64,000 bases of DNA from an uncultured Acetatifactor sp. (GCA_947586055.1 CANPXL010000007.1:1-64000), one strand, 5' to 3'; positions 24,963 through 34,043 are shown, counted from the first letter of the stretch. Notes: generated by a model from the letters alone, not told the origin. Numbers and translations are program-made.

Positions 24963-26570
24963 ATGCAGAAAAACAATAGGAAAAAGAGAAACATTGCGAT
25001 CGCCGCAGTTGTATTTTCCGTGGGGCTGGCCTTTGCCGGCTGGTTCTATGTTGACAGTCTTGCCTATCGGGTATGCCGTGTGGAAGCGGGCGGGAACGTA
25101 ACGCCGTCTGATTTTCTGAAAAAGCCGGACCCTTCGGCGGTTTTTGTGGAGGATACCTGGTTTGACGCTTCTGTTCCCGGAGAGTATCAGGTCAAGGTAA
25201 AAAGCGGGTGGTTTGTCCATCGCTGCCGCCTGATCGTGGCGGATACGGTGCCGCCCTCCGCCGTCTCTGTTCCCGGAAAGATCATGCTGGGAGAGACCTG
25301 CGAGCCGTCCGATCTGATTTCGGAGCTGTCGGACGCCACGACAGTGACCTGCGAGTGGAAGACGGCGCCGGATTTTGAACGTCCGGGCTCCCAGACGGTG
25401 ACCGTGGCGCTGACGGATCTGGGAGGAAACGTTACGGAGCTGAGCTCGGAGCTGTTCATCTCCCGGGTGGTGGAAGAGATAGTTATAGAAGCGGGAGAAG
25501 AGATCCCCGCCGCGTCCGACTTTGTGCTGACGAATGAGGAAGCGTCTTTTGAGACGGATGTACGGGATCTGGATGTTACGCAGGTGGGAGAATACGCTGT
25601 CCGTCTGAAGGTTGCGGGAGTATCCTGCGATTCGCTGTTAAAGGTGGAAGACACCGTGCCGCCTCAGCTTACGGTGCACGACATGGAAGGGTTTTGCCTG
25701 ACGCCCCGGAGCGCAATGGAGTTTGTGGACAGTGTGGAAGATGTGACGTCCGTTACGGTTGTCTACGATCAGGAGCCGGACTGGACTCTGGAGGGACGGC
25801 AGGAGGTGCGGCTTTTGGCCTGCGATGCCGGCGGAAACCGGACGGTGAAAACGGCGATACTGACGCTGCAGGCGGATACGGAAGCGCCGGTCATAGGAGG
25901 CGCCGCCGACAGGAAGATCTATCTGGGCGACAGTGTTTCTTACCGGAAAAACATTACCGTGACGGACAACAGCCAGACGGAGCCTGCGCTCACGGTGGAC
26001 GCGTCCGGGGTAAACCTGCAGGAGCCGGGAGTATACCCGGTGGTCTATACCGCGACGGACAGCGCGGGCAACACATCCAGCGTCACGGTTCATTTTACGG
26101 TGGCGGCCAGAGAATATTCTCAGGAAGAGGTGGATGCGCTGGCCGATGAAGTCCTGTCGGAGATCATTACGGAAGAGATGACCCTGAGGGAGAAGGCGGA
26201 AGCCATTTTTGAGTGGGTCACCACGCATGTGGCGTATATCAGCCATTCCGATGGGGATGACTGGGTCAAATCCGCCTATGAAGGGCTTGCGCTGCGAAAG
26301 GGCGACTGCAGGGTGTATGCCTTTACCTCCAAGGAACTGCTGACCAGAGCGGGCATCCCCAATATGGATATTCAGAAGATACCTGCAAAGACCATGCATT
26401 TCTGGAACCTTGTGGATGTGGGAGACGGATGGCTGCACTTTGATACCTGCCCGAGAGCGGGCGGCCCCAGGGGGTTCTTCCTGTGGACAGACGCGGAGCT
26501 GAAGGAGTATTCCGACGCTCATCACGGTTCCCATAATTATGACCGCGACGCCTATCCGCAGATCAACTGA
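24963..26570 (+). CDS. Membrane-anchored Ig-like protein with transglutaminase-like domain
   Basis: A 535-residue surface protein. An uncleaved-looking signal anchor lies at residues 10-32 (IAIAAVVFSVGLAFAGWFYV). Four to five Ig-like modules follow; the last, around residues 300-385 (DTEAPVIGGAADRKIYLGD, YTATDSAGNTSSV), is clearly DUF5011/HYR-like. The C-terminal transglutaminase-like domain has a Cys-His-Asp triad: Cys449 in KGDCRVYAF, His479 in KTMHFWNLV, Asp494 in LHFDTCP. Such domains act as peptidases or cross-linkers at the cell wall; which one applies cannot be told. It is the first gene after a good promoter, 41 bases before the racemase gene, and may be part of the same surface-modification operon. 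Confidence 0.85.
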   Translation: MQKNNRKKRNIAIAAVVFSVGLAFAGWFYVDSLAYRVCRVEAGGNVTPSDFLKKPDPSAVFVEDTWFDASVPGEYQVKVKSGWFVHRCRLIVADTVPPSAVSVPGKIMLGETCEPSDLISELSDATTVTCEWKTAPDFERPGSQTVTVALTDLGGNVTELSSELFISRVVEEIVIEAGEEIPAASDFVLTNEEASFETDVRDLDVTQVGEYAVRLKVAGVSCDSLLKVEDTVPPQLTVHDMEGFCLTPRSAMEFVDSVEDVTSVTVVYDQEPDWTLEGRQEVRLLACDAGGNRTVKTAILTLQADTEAPVIGGAADRKIYLGDSVSYRKNITVTDNSQTEPALTVDASGVNLQEPGVYPVVYTATDSAGNTSSVTVHFTVAAREYSQEEVDALADEVLSEIITEEMTLREKAEAIFEWVTTHVAYISHSDGDDWVKSAYEGLALRKGDCRVYAFTSKELLTRAGIPNMDIQKIPAKTMHFWNLVDVGDGWLHFDTCPRAGGPRGFFLWTDAELKEYSDAHHGSHNYDRDAYPQIN

Positions 26571-26611
26571 CAGATCAGACTTGGCGCCATGGGCGCGGAA
26601 CGGAGTGCAAT

Positions 26612-27328
26612 GTGAAAAAGCTGGGCGTGATCGGCGGTCTCGGTCCCATGGCCACGGCGTATTTTCTGCAGCTGCTGGTTCAGATGAGCGACGCAAAGAC
26701 GGATCAGGAACATATAGAGGTACTGCTGCACAGCATGCCCCAGATACCGGACAGGACGGGATATATACTGGACAGAAGCCGGGAGAACCCGCTGCCGGCC
26801 ATGATCGGAGTGGGGCAGGGACTGGCCGCGCAGGGAGCGGAGGTCATTGCGATTCCCTGTATCACGGCGCATTACTTTGAACGGCAGCTGGAGGAAGGGA
26901 TCGGAATCCCGCTTTTAAACGCCATCGAGGAAACGGTGCGTTTTCTGAAAAATGCGGGGACGGTGCGCGTGGGATTGATGGCTACGGACGGAACGGTACA
27001 AAGCCGGCTGTTTCAGGACGCTTTAGGGAAGGCGGGCATAAGCTGTGTGCTGCCGGCGCAGGAGGGACAGCGGCAGGTCATGCATCTGATCTATGACGAT
27101 GTGAAGGCCGGGAAACCCGCGGAAATGTCCCTGTTTCAGGATACGGCCCGGGGGTTGTTCCGGGAGGGAGCCCAGGTGATCCTGCTGGGATGCACCGAGC
27201 TTTCTCTGATCAAGCGGGACTGTCGGCTGGATCCGGGTTTTCTGGACGTGATGGAAGTGCTTTCCAGAAAAGCGGTGCTTACCTGCGGCCGGCTGAAAAA
27301 AGAATACGATCAATTGATAACGGAGTAG
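26612..27328 (+). CDS. Aspartate/glutamate racemase family protein
   Basis: A 238-residue cofactor-independent racemase that interconverts L and D forms of Asp or Glu. The start MKKLGVIGGLGPMAT is the family N-terminus. The two catalytic cysteines are present: Cys83 in AIPCITAHYF (most members have PCNTAH, so Asn is replaced by Ile) and Cys194 in LLGCTELSL. The start codon is GTG after CGGAG. Four bases separate it from the adenylating enzyme gene, so the two are almost certainly co-expressed. This is the gene that sets the operon apart from ordinary dlt operons, which use D-Ala made elsewhere. Its exact substrate is unproven. Confidence 0.88.
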   Translation: MKKLGVIGGLGPMATAYFLQLLVQMSDAKTDQEHIEVLLHSMPQIPDRTGYILDRSRENPLPAMIGVGQGLAAQGAEVIAIPCITAHYFERQLEEGIGIPLLNAIEETVRFLKNAGTVRVGLMATDGTVQSRLFQDALGKAGISCVLPAQEGQRQVMHLIYDDVKAGKPAEMSLFQDTARGLFREGAQVILLGCTELSLIKRDCRLDPGFLDVMEVLSRKAVLTCGRLKKEYDQLITE

Positions 27329-27332
27329 CGAC

Positions 27333-28841
27333 ATGCAGAACAATGTGCTGGATTACCTGAATAACATCGTCCGTGTAAAACCGGACAAGACGGCCTTCGC
27401 GGACGTAAGGCGCGAGATGACTTTTTCCGAGGTTTACGAACAGAGCAGGGCCGTGGCGACTTTTCTTTACAGAAAAGGGATTGAAAAGCAGCCGGTGGTG
27501 GTATTTATGAGAAAATCCCCGGAGGAGATTACGACTTTCTTTGGCGTGATAGCGGCCGGGGATTTCTATGTTCCCATCGACGAGGAGATGCCCTCCGTGC
27601 GAATCGGGCTGATCCTGGAGAACGTGAAGGCCGGGATGCTGATCTGCGACGCTTCCACCTATCAGGCGGCAGGGAAGCTGCCGTTTCACGGAGAGATCGT
27701 GTGCTATGAAGACATCTGCGGCACGGACGTGGAGGAAGAGGCGCTGCGGAAGATTTACGACAGAGCCATTGACACGGATCCCATTTATATTGTGTTTACC
27801 TCCGGTTCCACCGGCGTTCCCAAAGGGGTGGCCGCCTGCCACCGCTCCGTGATCGACTATATCGAGCAGCTCTCCGAGGTGCTGGAGTTTGACGAAGACA
27901 CCGTGTTCGGCAGCCAGACGCCCCTGTATTTTGACGCCTGTCTGAAGGAACTGTATCCCACTCTGAAGTTCGGGGCCACTACCTGGCTGATCCCCCGGGA
28001 GCTGTTCTCCCTGCCGGTAAAGCTGGTAGAGTTTCTCAACGAGCATAAGGTCAACACGATCTGCTGGGTGGTGTCGGCGCTGACCATGGTTTCCGCGTTT
28101 GATACCTTTCGGACCGTCACGCCAAAATACCTTCGCAATATCGCGTTCGGAAGCGAGGTGTTTCCCATAAAGCAGTTCAGGAGATGGCGGGAGGCGCTTC
28201 CCGACGCCAGGTTCACCAACCTCTACGGGCCCACGGAGGGCACGGGGATGTGCTGCTATTATAAGGTGGAACGGGAACTTCAGGACGGGGAGGTTATCCC
28301 CATCGGAAGACCCTTTCGGAATACGGAGATTCTGCTTTTGAACGAGCGGGACGAGCGGGCCGGGGAAGGCGAAGAGGGAGAGATCTGTATCCGGGGCACT
28401 TCTCTGACGCTGGGCTATTACAACGACTTTGAGCGGACGAGAGAAGCCTTTGTACAGAATCCGCTGAATACGGCGTATCCCGAGCTGATCTACCGGACGG
28501 GGGACATCGGCCGGTTCAATGAGCGGGGGGAGCTTGTGTTCGTATCCCGGAAGGATTATCAGATCAAGCACATGGGCCATCGCATCGAACTGGGAGAGAT
28601 CGAGGCTAACGTAAACATGCTGGAGCCCGTGAAGATCGCAGGCTGCGTTTATGACGATACCAGGGGAAGGATACTGCTGTACTATGTGGGGGAGCTTTCC
28701 GAGAAGGAACTGGCGGAAGCCCTTAAGGACAAGCTGCCGCGCTATATGATCCCAAACCGCATCGTGCGGCTGGAAAAGATGCCCTTTACGGCAAACGGCA
28801 AGATCGACAGGGTGGCGCTTCGGGCGGCTGTCGGGAAATGA
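27333..28841 (+). CDS. DltA-like amino-acid adenylating enzyme (AMP-binding)
   Basis: A 502-residue stand-alone adenylation domain. The P-loop VFTSGSTGVPKGV lies at about residues 153-165; NLYGPTEGTGMC, YRTGDIGRF and the C-terminal catalytic Lys in ANGKIDR complete the A-motifs. The size and layout match DltA, which activates D-Ala and loads it on the carrier DltC. The acceptor carrier gene follows 18 bases later. By eye, the position equivalent to the DltA active-site Cys that reads D-Ala (DltA segment FAEMCL) falls in SALTMVSAF and is not Cys, so the amino acid may differ. This alignment is rough. The adjacent acidic-residue racemase supports a non-alanine substrate, but D-Ala is still possible. 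Confidence 0.87.
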   Translation: MQNNVLDYLNNIVRVKPDKTAFADVRREMTFSEVYEQSRAVATFLYRKGIEKQPVVVFMRKSPEEITTFFGVIAAGDFYVPIDEEMPSVRIGLILENVKAGMLICDASTYQAAGKLPFHGEIVCYEDICGTDVEEEALRKIYDRAIDTDPIYIVFTSGSTGVPKGVAACHRSVIDYIEQLSEVLEFDEDTVFGSQTPLYFDACLKELYPTLKFGATTWLIPRELFSLPVKLVEFLNEHKVNTICWVVSALTMVSAFDTFRTVTPKYLRNIAFGSEVFPIKQFRRWREALPDARFTNLYGPTEGTGMCCYYKVERELQDGEVIPIGRPFRNTEILLLNERDERAGEGEEGEICIRGTSLTLGYYNDFERTREAFVQNPLNTAYPELIYRTGDIGRFNERGELVFVSRKDYQIKHMGHRIELGEIEANVNMLEPVKIAGCVYDDTRGRILLYYVGELSEKELAEALKDKLPRYMIPNRIVRLEKMPFTANGKIDRVALRAAVGK

Positions 28842-28859
28842 GAAAGGCGGGAAACGGAG

Positions 28860-29102
28860 ATGGAAACTGAAATGGAAGAATTGCTGGAGATTTTGGAGGA
28901 TCTGCATCCGGAGGTGGATTTTGAGACCTGCGAAAGGCTGATCGACGACAAGATACTGGATTCCTTTGACATTGTGTCCGTCATCGCGGAGATCAACGAA
29001 AGATTTGATGTGGCGATCACGGCGGAAAAGATTACGCCGGAGAATTTCAACTCGGCAAAAGCCCTGTATGCGCTGATCCGGAAGCTGGAAGACGGAGAGT
29101 GA
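28860..29102 (+). CDS. DltC-like acyl/aminoacyl carrier protein
   Basis: An 80-residue acidic carrier with a four-helix layout. Ser35 in KILDSFDIV is the predicted phosphopantetheine site. It receives the activated amino acid from the adenylating enzyme and delivers it to the membrane acyltransferase. The RBS is AAAGGCGGGAAACGGAG. It lies between the adenylating enzyme and MBOAT genes, with four bases to the next gene, in the dlt order A-C-B. Confidence 0.88.
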   Translation: METEMEELLEILEDLHPEVDFETCERLIDDKILDSFDIVSVIAEINERFDVAITAEKITPENFNSAKALYALIRKLEDGE

Positions 29103-29106
29103 CCCA

Positions 29107-30702
29107 ATGCTTTTTACATCTTACGGCTTTATCGCTTTTACGGCCATTCTGATTCTCCTTTATTATCTGGCGCCGAAAAAATGTCAGTGGATGCTGTTGC
29201 TGGCGGCCAGCTATCTGTTTTATTTTTTCGCGGGCCCGGAATATCTTCTGTACATATCGGCCACTACCGTCACCGTCTGGCTCGCCGCCTGTGCCATACA
29301 GGCCCGGGGAGATAAAACGGCGGCTTATGTCAGAGAAAACAGAGAGACCCTGACCAGAGAGGAAAAGAAAGTCTGGAAGGAGAAGGGAAAGCGGGCGCAG
29401 CGCCGTCTGCTTGTCCTGTGTCTGCTTCTGAATCTGGGGATTCTCGCGGTGGTGAAGTACGCCGCGTTTGCGGTCGCGAATGTAAACGCTCTGTTTGGGG
29501 CTGCGGGGCTGGAACGGCGGTTTTCCGTCCCAGACTTTGTACTGCCTCTGGGAATTTCCTTCTACACCTTTCAGGCGCTGGGATATCTGATCGACGTTTA
29601 CCGGGGGACGGTTCCCGCCGAGAAAAATCTTTTCCGGCTGGGACTGTTCGTGTCCTTCTTCCCTCAGCTGGTCCAGGGCCCTATCAGCCGGTTCGGCGAC
29701 CTTGGGAAAAGCCTTTACGAGGAACATCCCTTCCGGGCCGAAACGGTGGCGCTTGGGCTGCAGCGGATCCTGTGGGGATATTTTAAAAAGCTTGTGATCG
29801 CCGACAGGATCCTGACGGCGGTGAACGCCGTCATCCGGGAGCCCGAGACCCATGGCGGCGCATGGGTGTTGGTGGGGATGCTGTTTTACGCGCTGGAGCT
29901 GTATGCGGATTTTACCGGCGGGATCGATATTACCATCGGCATTGGCCAGACGCTGGGAATTACGGTGAAAGAGAACTTCATGCGCCCTTATTTCTCGAAA
30001 TCCATCAAGGAATACTGGAGAAGATGGCATATTTCCATGGGGACATGGTTCACGGATTATATCTTTTATCCCATTTCGGTGAGCAAGCCCATGCTGAAGC
30101 TTTCCAGATGGTCCAGAGCGCATCTGGGGGAGGTTGTGGGAAAACGGATCCCGGTCTATCTTTCCTCCTTTGCCGTCTGGGCCGCGACCGGCATCTGGCA
30201 CGGGGCCAGCTGGAATTTTATTGTGTGGGGACTGGGAAACTGGGTGGTGATCATGGTTTCTCAGGAACTGGAACCGCTGTACGGCATGTTTCACAGAAGA
30301 TTTCCAAAGGCGGAAGGAAGCTTCTGGTTCAGGGCGTTTCAGGTGGTGCGGACGGTGCTCCTGATGAGCTGCCTGCGGATGTTTGACTGCTATCGGGACG
30401 TCCCCCTGACGTTTCGGATGTTCGGGACTCTGTTCACAGAATTTAACTGGAACATCCTCTGGGACGGCTCCCTGCTGAATCTGGGACTTTCCGCGGTGGA
30501 TTACGGAGTGCTGCTCGCAGGTCTGGCAGCGCTGTTTGCGGTAAGCATGGCGCAGAGGAAGGGCAGCGTCCGGAAGAGGATCGCGGCATGGCCTTATCCC
30601 GCCAGAGCGGCATTGTGGTACGGGCTTTTCCTGGCGGTGCTGCTGGCGGGGGCCTATGGGATCGGCTATGACGCCAGCCAGTTTATCTATAACCAGTTCT
30701 GA
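29107..30702 (+). CDS. DltB-like MBOAT O-acyltransferase
   Basis: A 531-residue multi-pass membrane enzyme of the MBOAT family. About eleven hydrophobic segments are visible. The conserved catalytic His is His365 in GIWHGASWNF; YRRWHISMG-like RRWHISMGTWFTDY and SFFPQLVQGPI are family hallmarks. In dlt and alginate-type systems it takes the acyl or aminoacyl group from the carrier and moves it across the membrane for esterification of a polymer outside. The AlgI-like length (over 500 residues) is longer than DltB (about 400). The polymer is unknown: teichoic acid, another glycopolymer or an exopolysaccharide. The gene lies between the carrier and the SGNH-like gene. Confidence 0.9.
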   Translation: MLFTSYGFIAFTAILILLYYLAPKKCQWMLLLAASYLFYFFAGPEYLLYISATTVTVWLAACAIQARGDKTAAYVRENRETLTREEKKVWKEKGKRAQRRLLVLCLLLNLGILAVVKYAAFAVANVNALFGAAGLERRFSVPDFVLPLGISFYTFQALGYLIDVYRGTVPAEKNLFRLGLFVSFFPQLVQGPISRFGDLGKSLYEEHPFRAETVALGLQRILWGYFKKLVIADRILTAVNAVIREPETHGGAWVLVGMLFYALELYADFTGGIDITIGIGQTLGITVKENFMRPYFSKSIKEYWRRWHISMGTWFTDYIFYPISVSKPMLKLSRWSRAHLGEVVGKRIPVYLSSFAVWAATGIWHGASWNFIVWGLGNWVVIMVSQELEPLYGMFHRRFPKAEGSFWFRAFQVVRTVLLMSCLRMFDCYRDVPLTFRMFGTLFTEFNWNILWDGSLLNLGLSAVDYGVLLAGLAALFAVSMAQRKGSVRKRIAAWPYPARAALWYGLFLAVLLAGAYGIGYDASQFIYNQF

Positions 30703-30730
30703 GGGATGCGGGCGGTCCGGGAGGAAGAAA

Positions 30731-31780
30731 GTGAAAAAGCGGAAGTGGTTGAAGATTGCGGGCACGGTTCTTGCGGTGGCGGTTTCCCTGATCCTGCTGC
30801 AGGAGCTTCTGATGCCGAAATATATATACGATATTACGGAAGGGGCCATGATCCGGGAATACTATGGGGAGGAGAAGGATCACGACGTGGTCTTTATCGG
30901 GGACTGCGAGGTGTATGAGAATTTTTCCCCGGCGGTGCTGTGGCGGGAATACGGGATCAACAGTTATATCCGGGGAAGCGCCCAGCAGCTGATCTGGCAG
31001 TCTTATTATCTGCTGGAGGACACGCTGCGCTATGAGACGCCGAAGGTGGTGGTATTTAACGTGCTGGCGCTGCAGTATGACAGGCCCCAGAGCGAAGCGT
31101 ATAACCGCATGACTCTGGAGGGAATGCGCTGGTCGGCTTCCAAGGTGAAATCCATTCTCGCCTCCATGACGGAGAAGGAAAGCTTTCTGGATTATGTGTT
31201 TCCCCTGCTGCGGTACCATTCCCGCTGGAGCGAGCTGAAGGCGGAGGACTTCAGGGGAATGTTTCGCAGGGAGCGCGTTACCCACAACGGCTACTACATG
31301 CGGGTGGATGTGAGACCGGCGGAGAATGTGCCGGAGGGAAGGATCCTGGCGGATTACCGTTTCGGGGACAACGCCTGGGACTATCTGGACAGGATTGCGG
31401 ACCTGTGTCAGGAGAAAGGAATTTTGCTGGTGCTTGTGAAAGCGCCCAGCCTGTACCCTTACTGGTATCCCCAGTGGGAAGAGCAGGTGGAAGCCTACGC
31501 TCTGGAACGGGGACTGCCCTATCTCAATTTCCTGGAGCTGACGGAGGAAACCGGGCTGGATTTCTCACAGGACACTTACGATGCGGGGCTGCACCTGAAC
31601 CTGTCGGGGGCGGAGAAGATCACGCGCTATCTGGGAGCGTATCTCAGAGAGGATATCGGGCTTGCGGACCGGCGGGGAGAGAAAGCGCTGGCGGACCGGT
31701 GGCGGGATAAGCTCGCCGCTTATGAGCAGGACAGGGACGCCCAGTATGAAAAGTACGGTATGACGCCGCCGGACAGGTAA
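30731..31780 (+). CDS. DltD-like / SGNH-fold membrane-anchored protein with GDC in place of GDS
   Basis: A 349-residue protein with an N-terminal membrane anchor (residues 7-24) and an extracytoplasmic SGNH-like domain. The nucleophile block reads VVFIGDCEVYENF, so Cys59 stands where Ser is usual. The other catalytic pair is Asp284 and His288 in DAGLHLNLSG. Such proteins finish transfer of acyl or aminoacyl groups to the polymer outside, together with an MBOAT. The start is the GTG at 30731 after GGGAGGAAG; the ORF-track start (30656) lies inside the MBOAT gene. Whether Cys at this place is general in the subfamily cannot be checked here. The C-terminal 50 residues are highly charged. Confidence 0.82.
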   Translation: MKKRKWLKIAGTVLAVAVSLILLQELLMPKYIYDITEGAMIREYYGEEKDHDVVFIGDCEVYENFSPAVLWREYGINSYIRGSAQQLIWQSYYLLEDTLRYETPKVVVFNVLALQYDRPQSEAYNRMTLEGMRWSASKVKSILASMTEKESFLDYVFPLLRYHSRWSELKAEDFRGMFRRERVTHNGYYMRVDVRPAENVPEGRILADYRFGDNAWDYLDRIADLCQEKGILLVLVKAPSLYPYWYPQWEEQVEAYALERGLPYLNFLELTEETGLDFSQDTYDAGLHLNLSGAEKITRYLGAYLREDIGLADRRGEKALADRWRDKLAAYEQDRDAQYEKYGMTPPDR

Positions 31781-31893
31781 AGGCGGTTGTTCGCCATACA
31801 ACGGCACGGCAGCTGTGCGGGCGCGGTGAGGAACCCGTCTCTTTGGCGCGCTGCCTGCGGAAATAAAAACGGACAGAGAGGAAGGAAACAAGG

Positions 31894-32484
31894 ATGAAAA
31901 AGAAGGGTCTGGGACATTTTCTGGCGCTCGCGGCAGTGTGCGGCGTATTGCTGGCAGGCTGCGGAAACAGCGAACATGTAATATCGGGAGAGCCGCAGGA
32001 GGGCGGCGCGGCGGAGAGTGCGTCCGATCAGGGCAGCGCTCCGCAGGAAGCCAAAAACACGGACGGCGCGGGGGGTTATGTGTTTGTGTACGGAGATGTG
32101 ACGATTTCCATGGACGAGGACGCTTCGTCCGTCACGGAAGCGCTGGGGGAGCCTGCTTCCTATTATGAAGCGGCGAGCTGCGCGTTTGAGGGTCTGGACA
32201 AGATCTATACCTACAGCGGCTTTGAACTGCAGACCTATCCCACAGACGGGAAAGATTTTGTGTCCCTTGTGGTTTTAAAGGATGATTCCGTGGCTACGCC
32301 GGAGGGCGTGGCGCTTGGGGATACGAAAGCGAAGGTGGAGGAAAGGTACGGAACGGATTATCAGGAAGACGGCGCGCTGCTCACATATCAGAAGGGCGGT
32401 ATGAAGCTGTGTTTTATCCTGGACGGCGATCAGGTCGTTTCCATTGAATACCGGTCCGATGTGCTGGAAGGAGGCGACGCATGA
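31894..32484 (+). CDS. Small lipoprotein at the end of the dlt-like run
   Basis: A 196-residue lipoprotein: signal peptide with lipobox LLAGC (Cys23), an acidic Gly/Ser/Ala linker, then about 130 residues of mixed beta and alpha (SVTEALGEPASYYEA, GVALGDTKAKVEERYG). The repeating GxxxxxVxxxLGEP-type pattern resembles small surface lipoproteins of the SmpA/OmlA-like fold, but that is a guess. The RBS is GAGAGGAAGG. Its last four bases overlap the start of the GH10-PPOX gene (ATGA), so the two are coupled. It may sit at the surface where the dlt-like system acts. Confidence 0.75.
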   Translation: MKKKGLGHFLALAAVCGVLLAGCGNSEHVISGEPQEGGAAESASDQGSAPQEAKNTDGAGGYVFVYGDVTISMDEDASSVTEALGEPASYYEAASCAFEGLDKIYTYSGFELQTYPTDGKDFVSLVVLKDDSVATPEGVALGDTKAKVEERYGTDYQEDGALLTYQKGGMKLCFILDGDQVVSIEYRSDVLEGGDA

Positions 32485-33983
32485 ACCTCAGGACAGCTTA
32501 CGAGCCTTATTTTAAAATTGGGGCGGCCGTTTCCCGCTGGGATCTTTTTACGCCCGCCCGCATGGCGCTTTTGAAGGAACAGTTTAACAGCTTTACCTGC
32601 GAAAATGACATGAAGCCCATGTATTTTCTGGACCGCAGGGAAAACAGACTGCACCCCCAGGAGCACAATCTCTCTCCGGCCCTGACCTTTCGGACGGCGG
32701 CCGCGTATCTGGAGTTTGCAAAAGAGAGCGGCGTTCCCATGCGGGGCCACACGCTTGTCTGGCATAACCAGACGCCGAAGTGGTTCTTTCATGAGAACTA
32801 TGACGAGACGGCAAGGCTGGCGGACCGGGAGACGATGCTCGCCAGGATGGAAAATTATATTCACGGCGTTCTCGCCTTTGTGCAGGAGAACTACCCCGGC
32901 GTGATCTATGCATGGGACGTGGTAAACGAGGCGGTCAATGACGGGGATCTGAGGGACTCTCTCTGGCTGAAGACTGTGGGCAGGGATTTTGTGATAAAAG
33001 CCTTTGAGTACGCCAGAAAGTATGCGGATCCCGATGTGGCGCTGTTCTATAACGACTATGAGACCGCGCAGGAGTGGAAGAGAGATCTGATCATCAGCGA
33101 GATTCTGATCCCGCTGCGGGAAAGGGGCCTGATAGACGGTATGGGGATGCAGTCCCATCTGCTGATGGATCATCCGGATCCCAGCCTGTATGAGAAGGCC
33201 CTGTACATGTTCGGCGCGCTGGGGCTGCAGATTCAGATCACGGAGCTTGACATGCACAATCCGGACCCGTCGGAGGAATCCATGCATCGGCTGGCGCTGC
33301 GCTACCGGAAGTTCTTTGAGATCCTTCTGGAGGCAAAGAAGACGGGCAGGGCGAATGTGACGGCCGTCACATTCTGGAACCTTCTGGACGAGACCAGCTG
33401 GCTGTCCGGCTTTCGGCGGGAGCCGAGCTATCCGCTGCTGTTTCACGGAAAATGCGAGGCGAAGGAAGCTTATTACGCCGTGCTGAGGGCGGCGGTGGCG
33501 GAAGAAGAGATCGACGTCTGGCATCTGGAGGCGGAAGAAAAGGATTTTGAGACGGCGGAAATGCCGGAAGAGAGAAGGGAGAGAGACGGTATGCAGGAGG
33601 TTTATGATTTCCTGAAAGAGTGCGGGGTATATTATCTGGCGACGGCGGATGGGGATCAGCCGAGAGTCAGGCCCTTCGGCACAGTGGATCTTTTTGAAGG
33701 CAGGCTTTATATCCAGACGGGAAAGAGCAAGGAGGTCGCCAGACAGCTTAAGGCCAACCCCAGGGCGGAGATCTGTGCGTTTATGGACGGAACCTGGCTG
33801 CGCGTGGCGGGCAGGCTCATCCCGGACGAACGCGTGGAGGCAAAGGCGCATCTGCTGGACGCCTATCCCAACTTAAAGGATATGTATTCCGCAGAGGATG
33901 ACAATACGTTAGTCCTGTATTTTCAGGATGCTGTCGCCACCTTTTCCTCCTTTGGCGCGCCGCCCAGAACCGTCCGGTTTTAA
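32481..33983 (+). CDS. GH10 endo-beta-1,4-xylanase fused to a pyridoxamine-phosphate-oxidase-like domain
   Basis: A 500-residue cytoplasmic protein with two unrelated domains. Residues 1-345 are a GH10 barrel: FTCENDMKP, GHTLVWHNQTP, acid/base Glu150 in WDVVNEAV, nucleophile Glu255 in ITELDMH. Residues 371-500 are a PPOX split-barrel (YYLATADGDQPRVRPFGT, LYIQTGKSKEVARQL, ATFSSFG), a family that binds FMN or related flavins. The linker is charged (EMPEERRERDG). The second domain begins with its natural Met (33591) after AGAAGGGAG, so it may also be made on its own. No stop codon lies between them. Flavin enzyme and xylanase have no known joint task; a recent stop-codon loss or an error in the sequence is possible. 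Confidence 0.85.
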   Translation: MNLRTAYEPYFKIGAAVSRWDLFTPARMALLKEQFNSFTCENDMKPMYFLDRRENRLHPQEHNLSPALTFRTAAAYLEFAKESGVPMRGHTLVWHNQTPKWFFHENYDETARLADRETMLARMENYIHGVLAFVQENYPGVIYAWDVVNEAVNDGDLRDSLWLKTVGRDFVIKAFEYARKYADPDVALFYNDYETAQEWKRDLIISEILIPLRERGLIDGMGMQSHLLMDHPDPSLYEKALYMFGALGLQIQITELDMHNPDPSEESMHRLALRYRKFFEILLEAKKTGRANVTAVTFWNLLDETSWLSGFRREPSYPLLFHGKCEAKEAYYAVLRAAVAEEEIDVWHLEAEEKDFETAEMPEERRERDGMQEVYDFLKECGVYYLATADGDQPRVRPFGTVDLFEGRLYIQTGKSKEVARQLKANPRAEICAFMDGTWLRVAGRLIPDERVEAKAHLLDAYPNLKDMYSAEDDNTLVLYFQDAVATFSSFGAPPRTVRF

Positions 33984-33996
33984 AAACAAATCATGC

Positions 33997-34043
33997 CTGG
34001 CGGTGCAGTGCCGGAACCCCGGTCACTGTACCGCCAGTTTTTT
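33997..34043. terminator. Very strong bidirectional terminator
   Basis: CTGGCGGTGCAGTG pairs with CACTGTACCGCCAG (one G-U), extended by CCGG/CCGG around an AACC loop, and is followed by TTTTTT on the plus strand. The minus strand leaves a weaker T-tract (GATTTGTTTTT). The thiT stop codon lies in the stem. It separates the GH10-PPOX gene from thiT. Confidence 0.9.
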
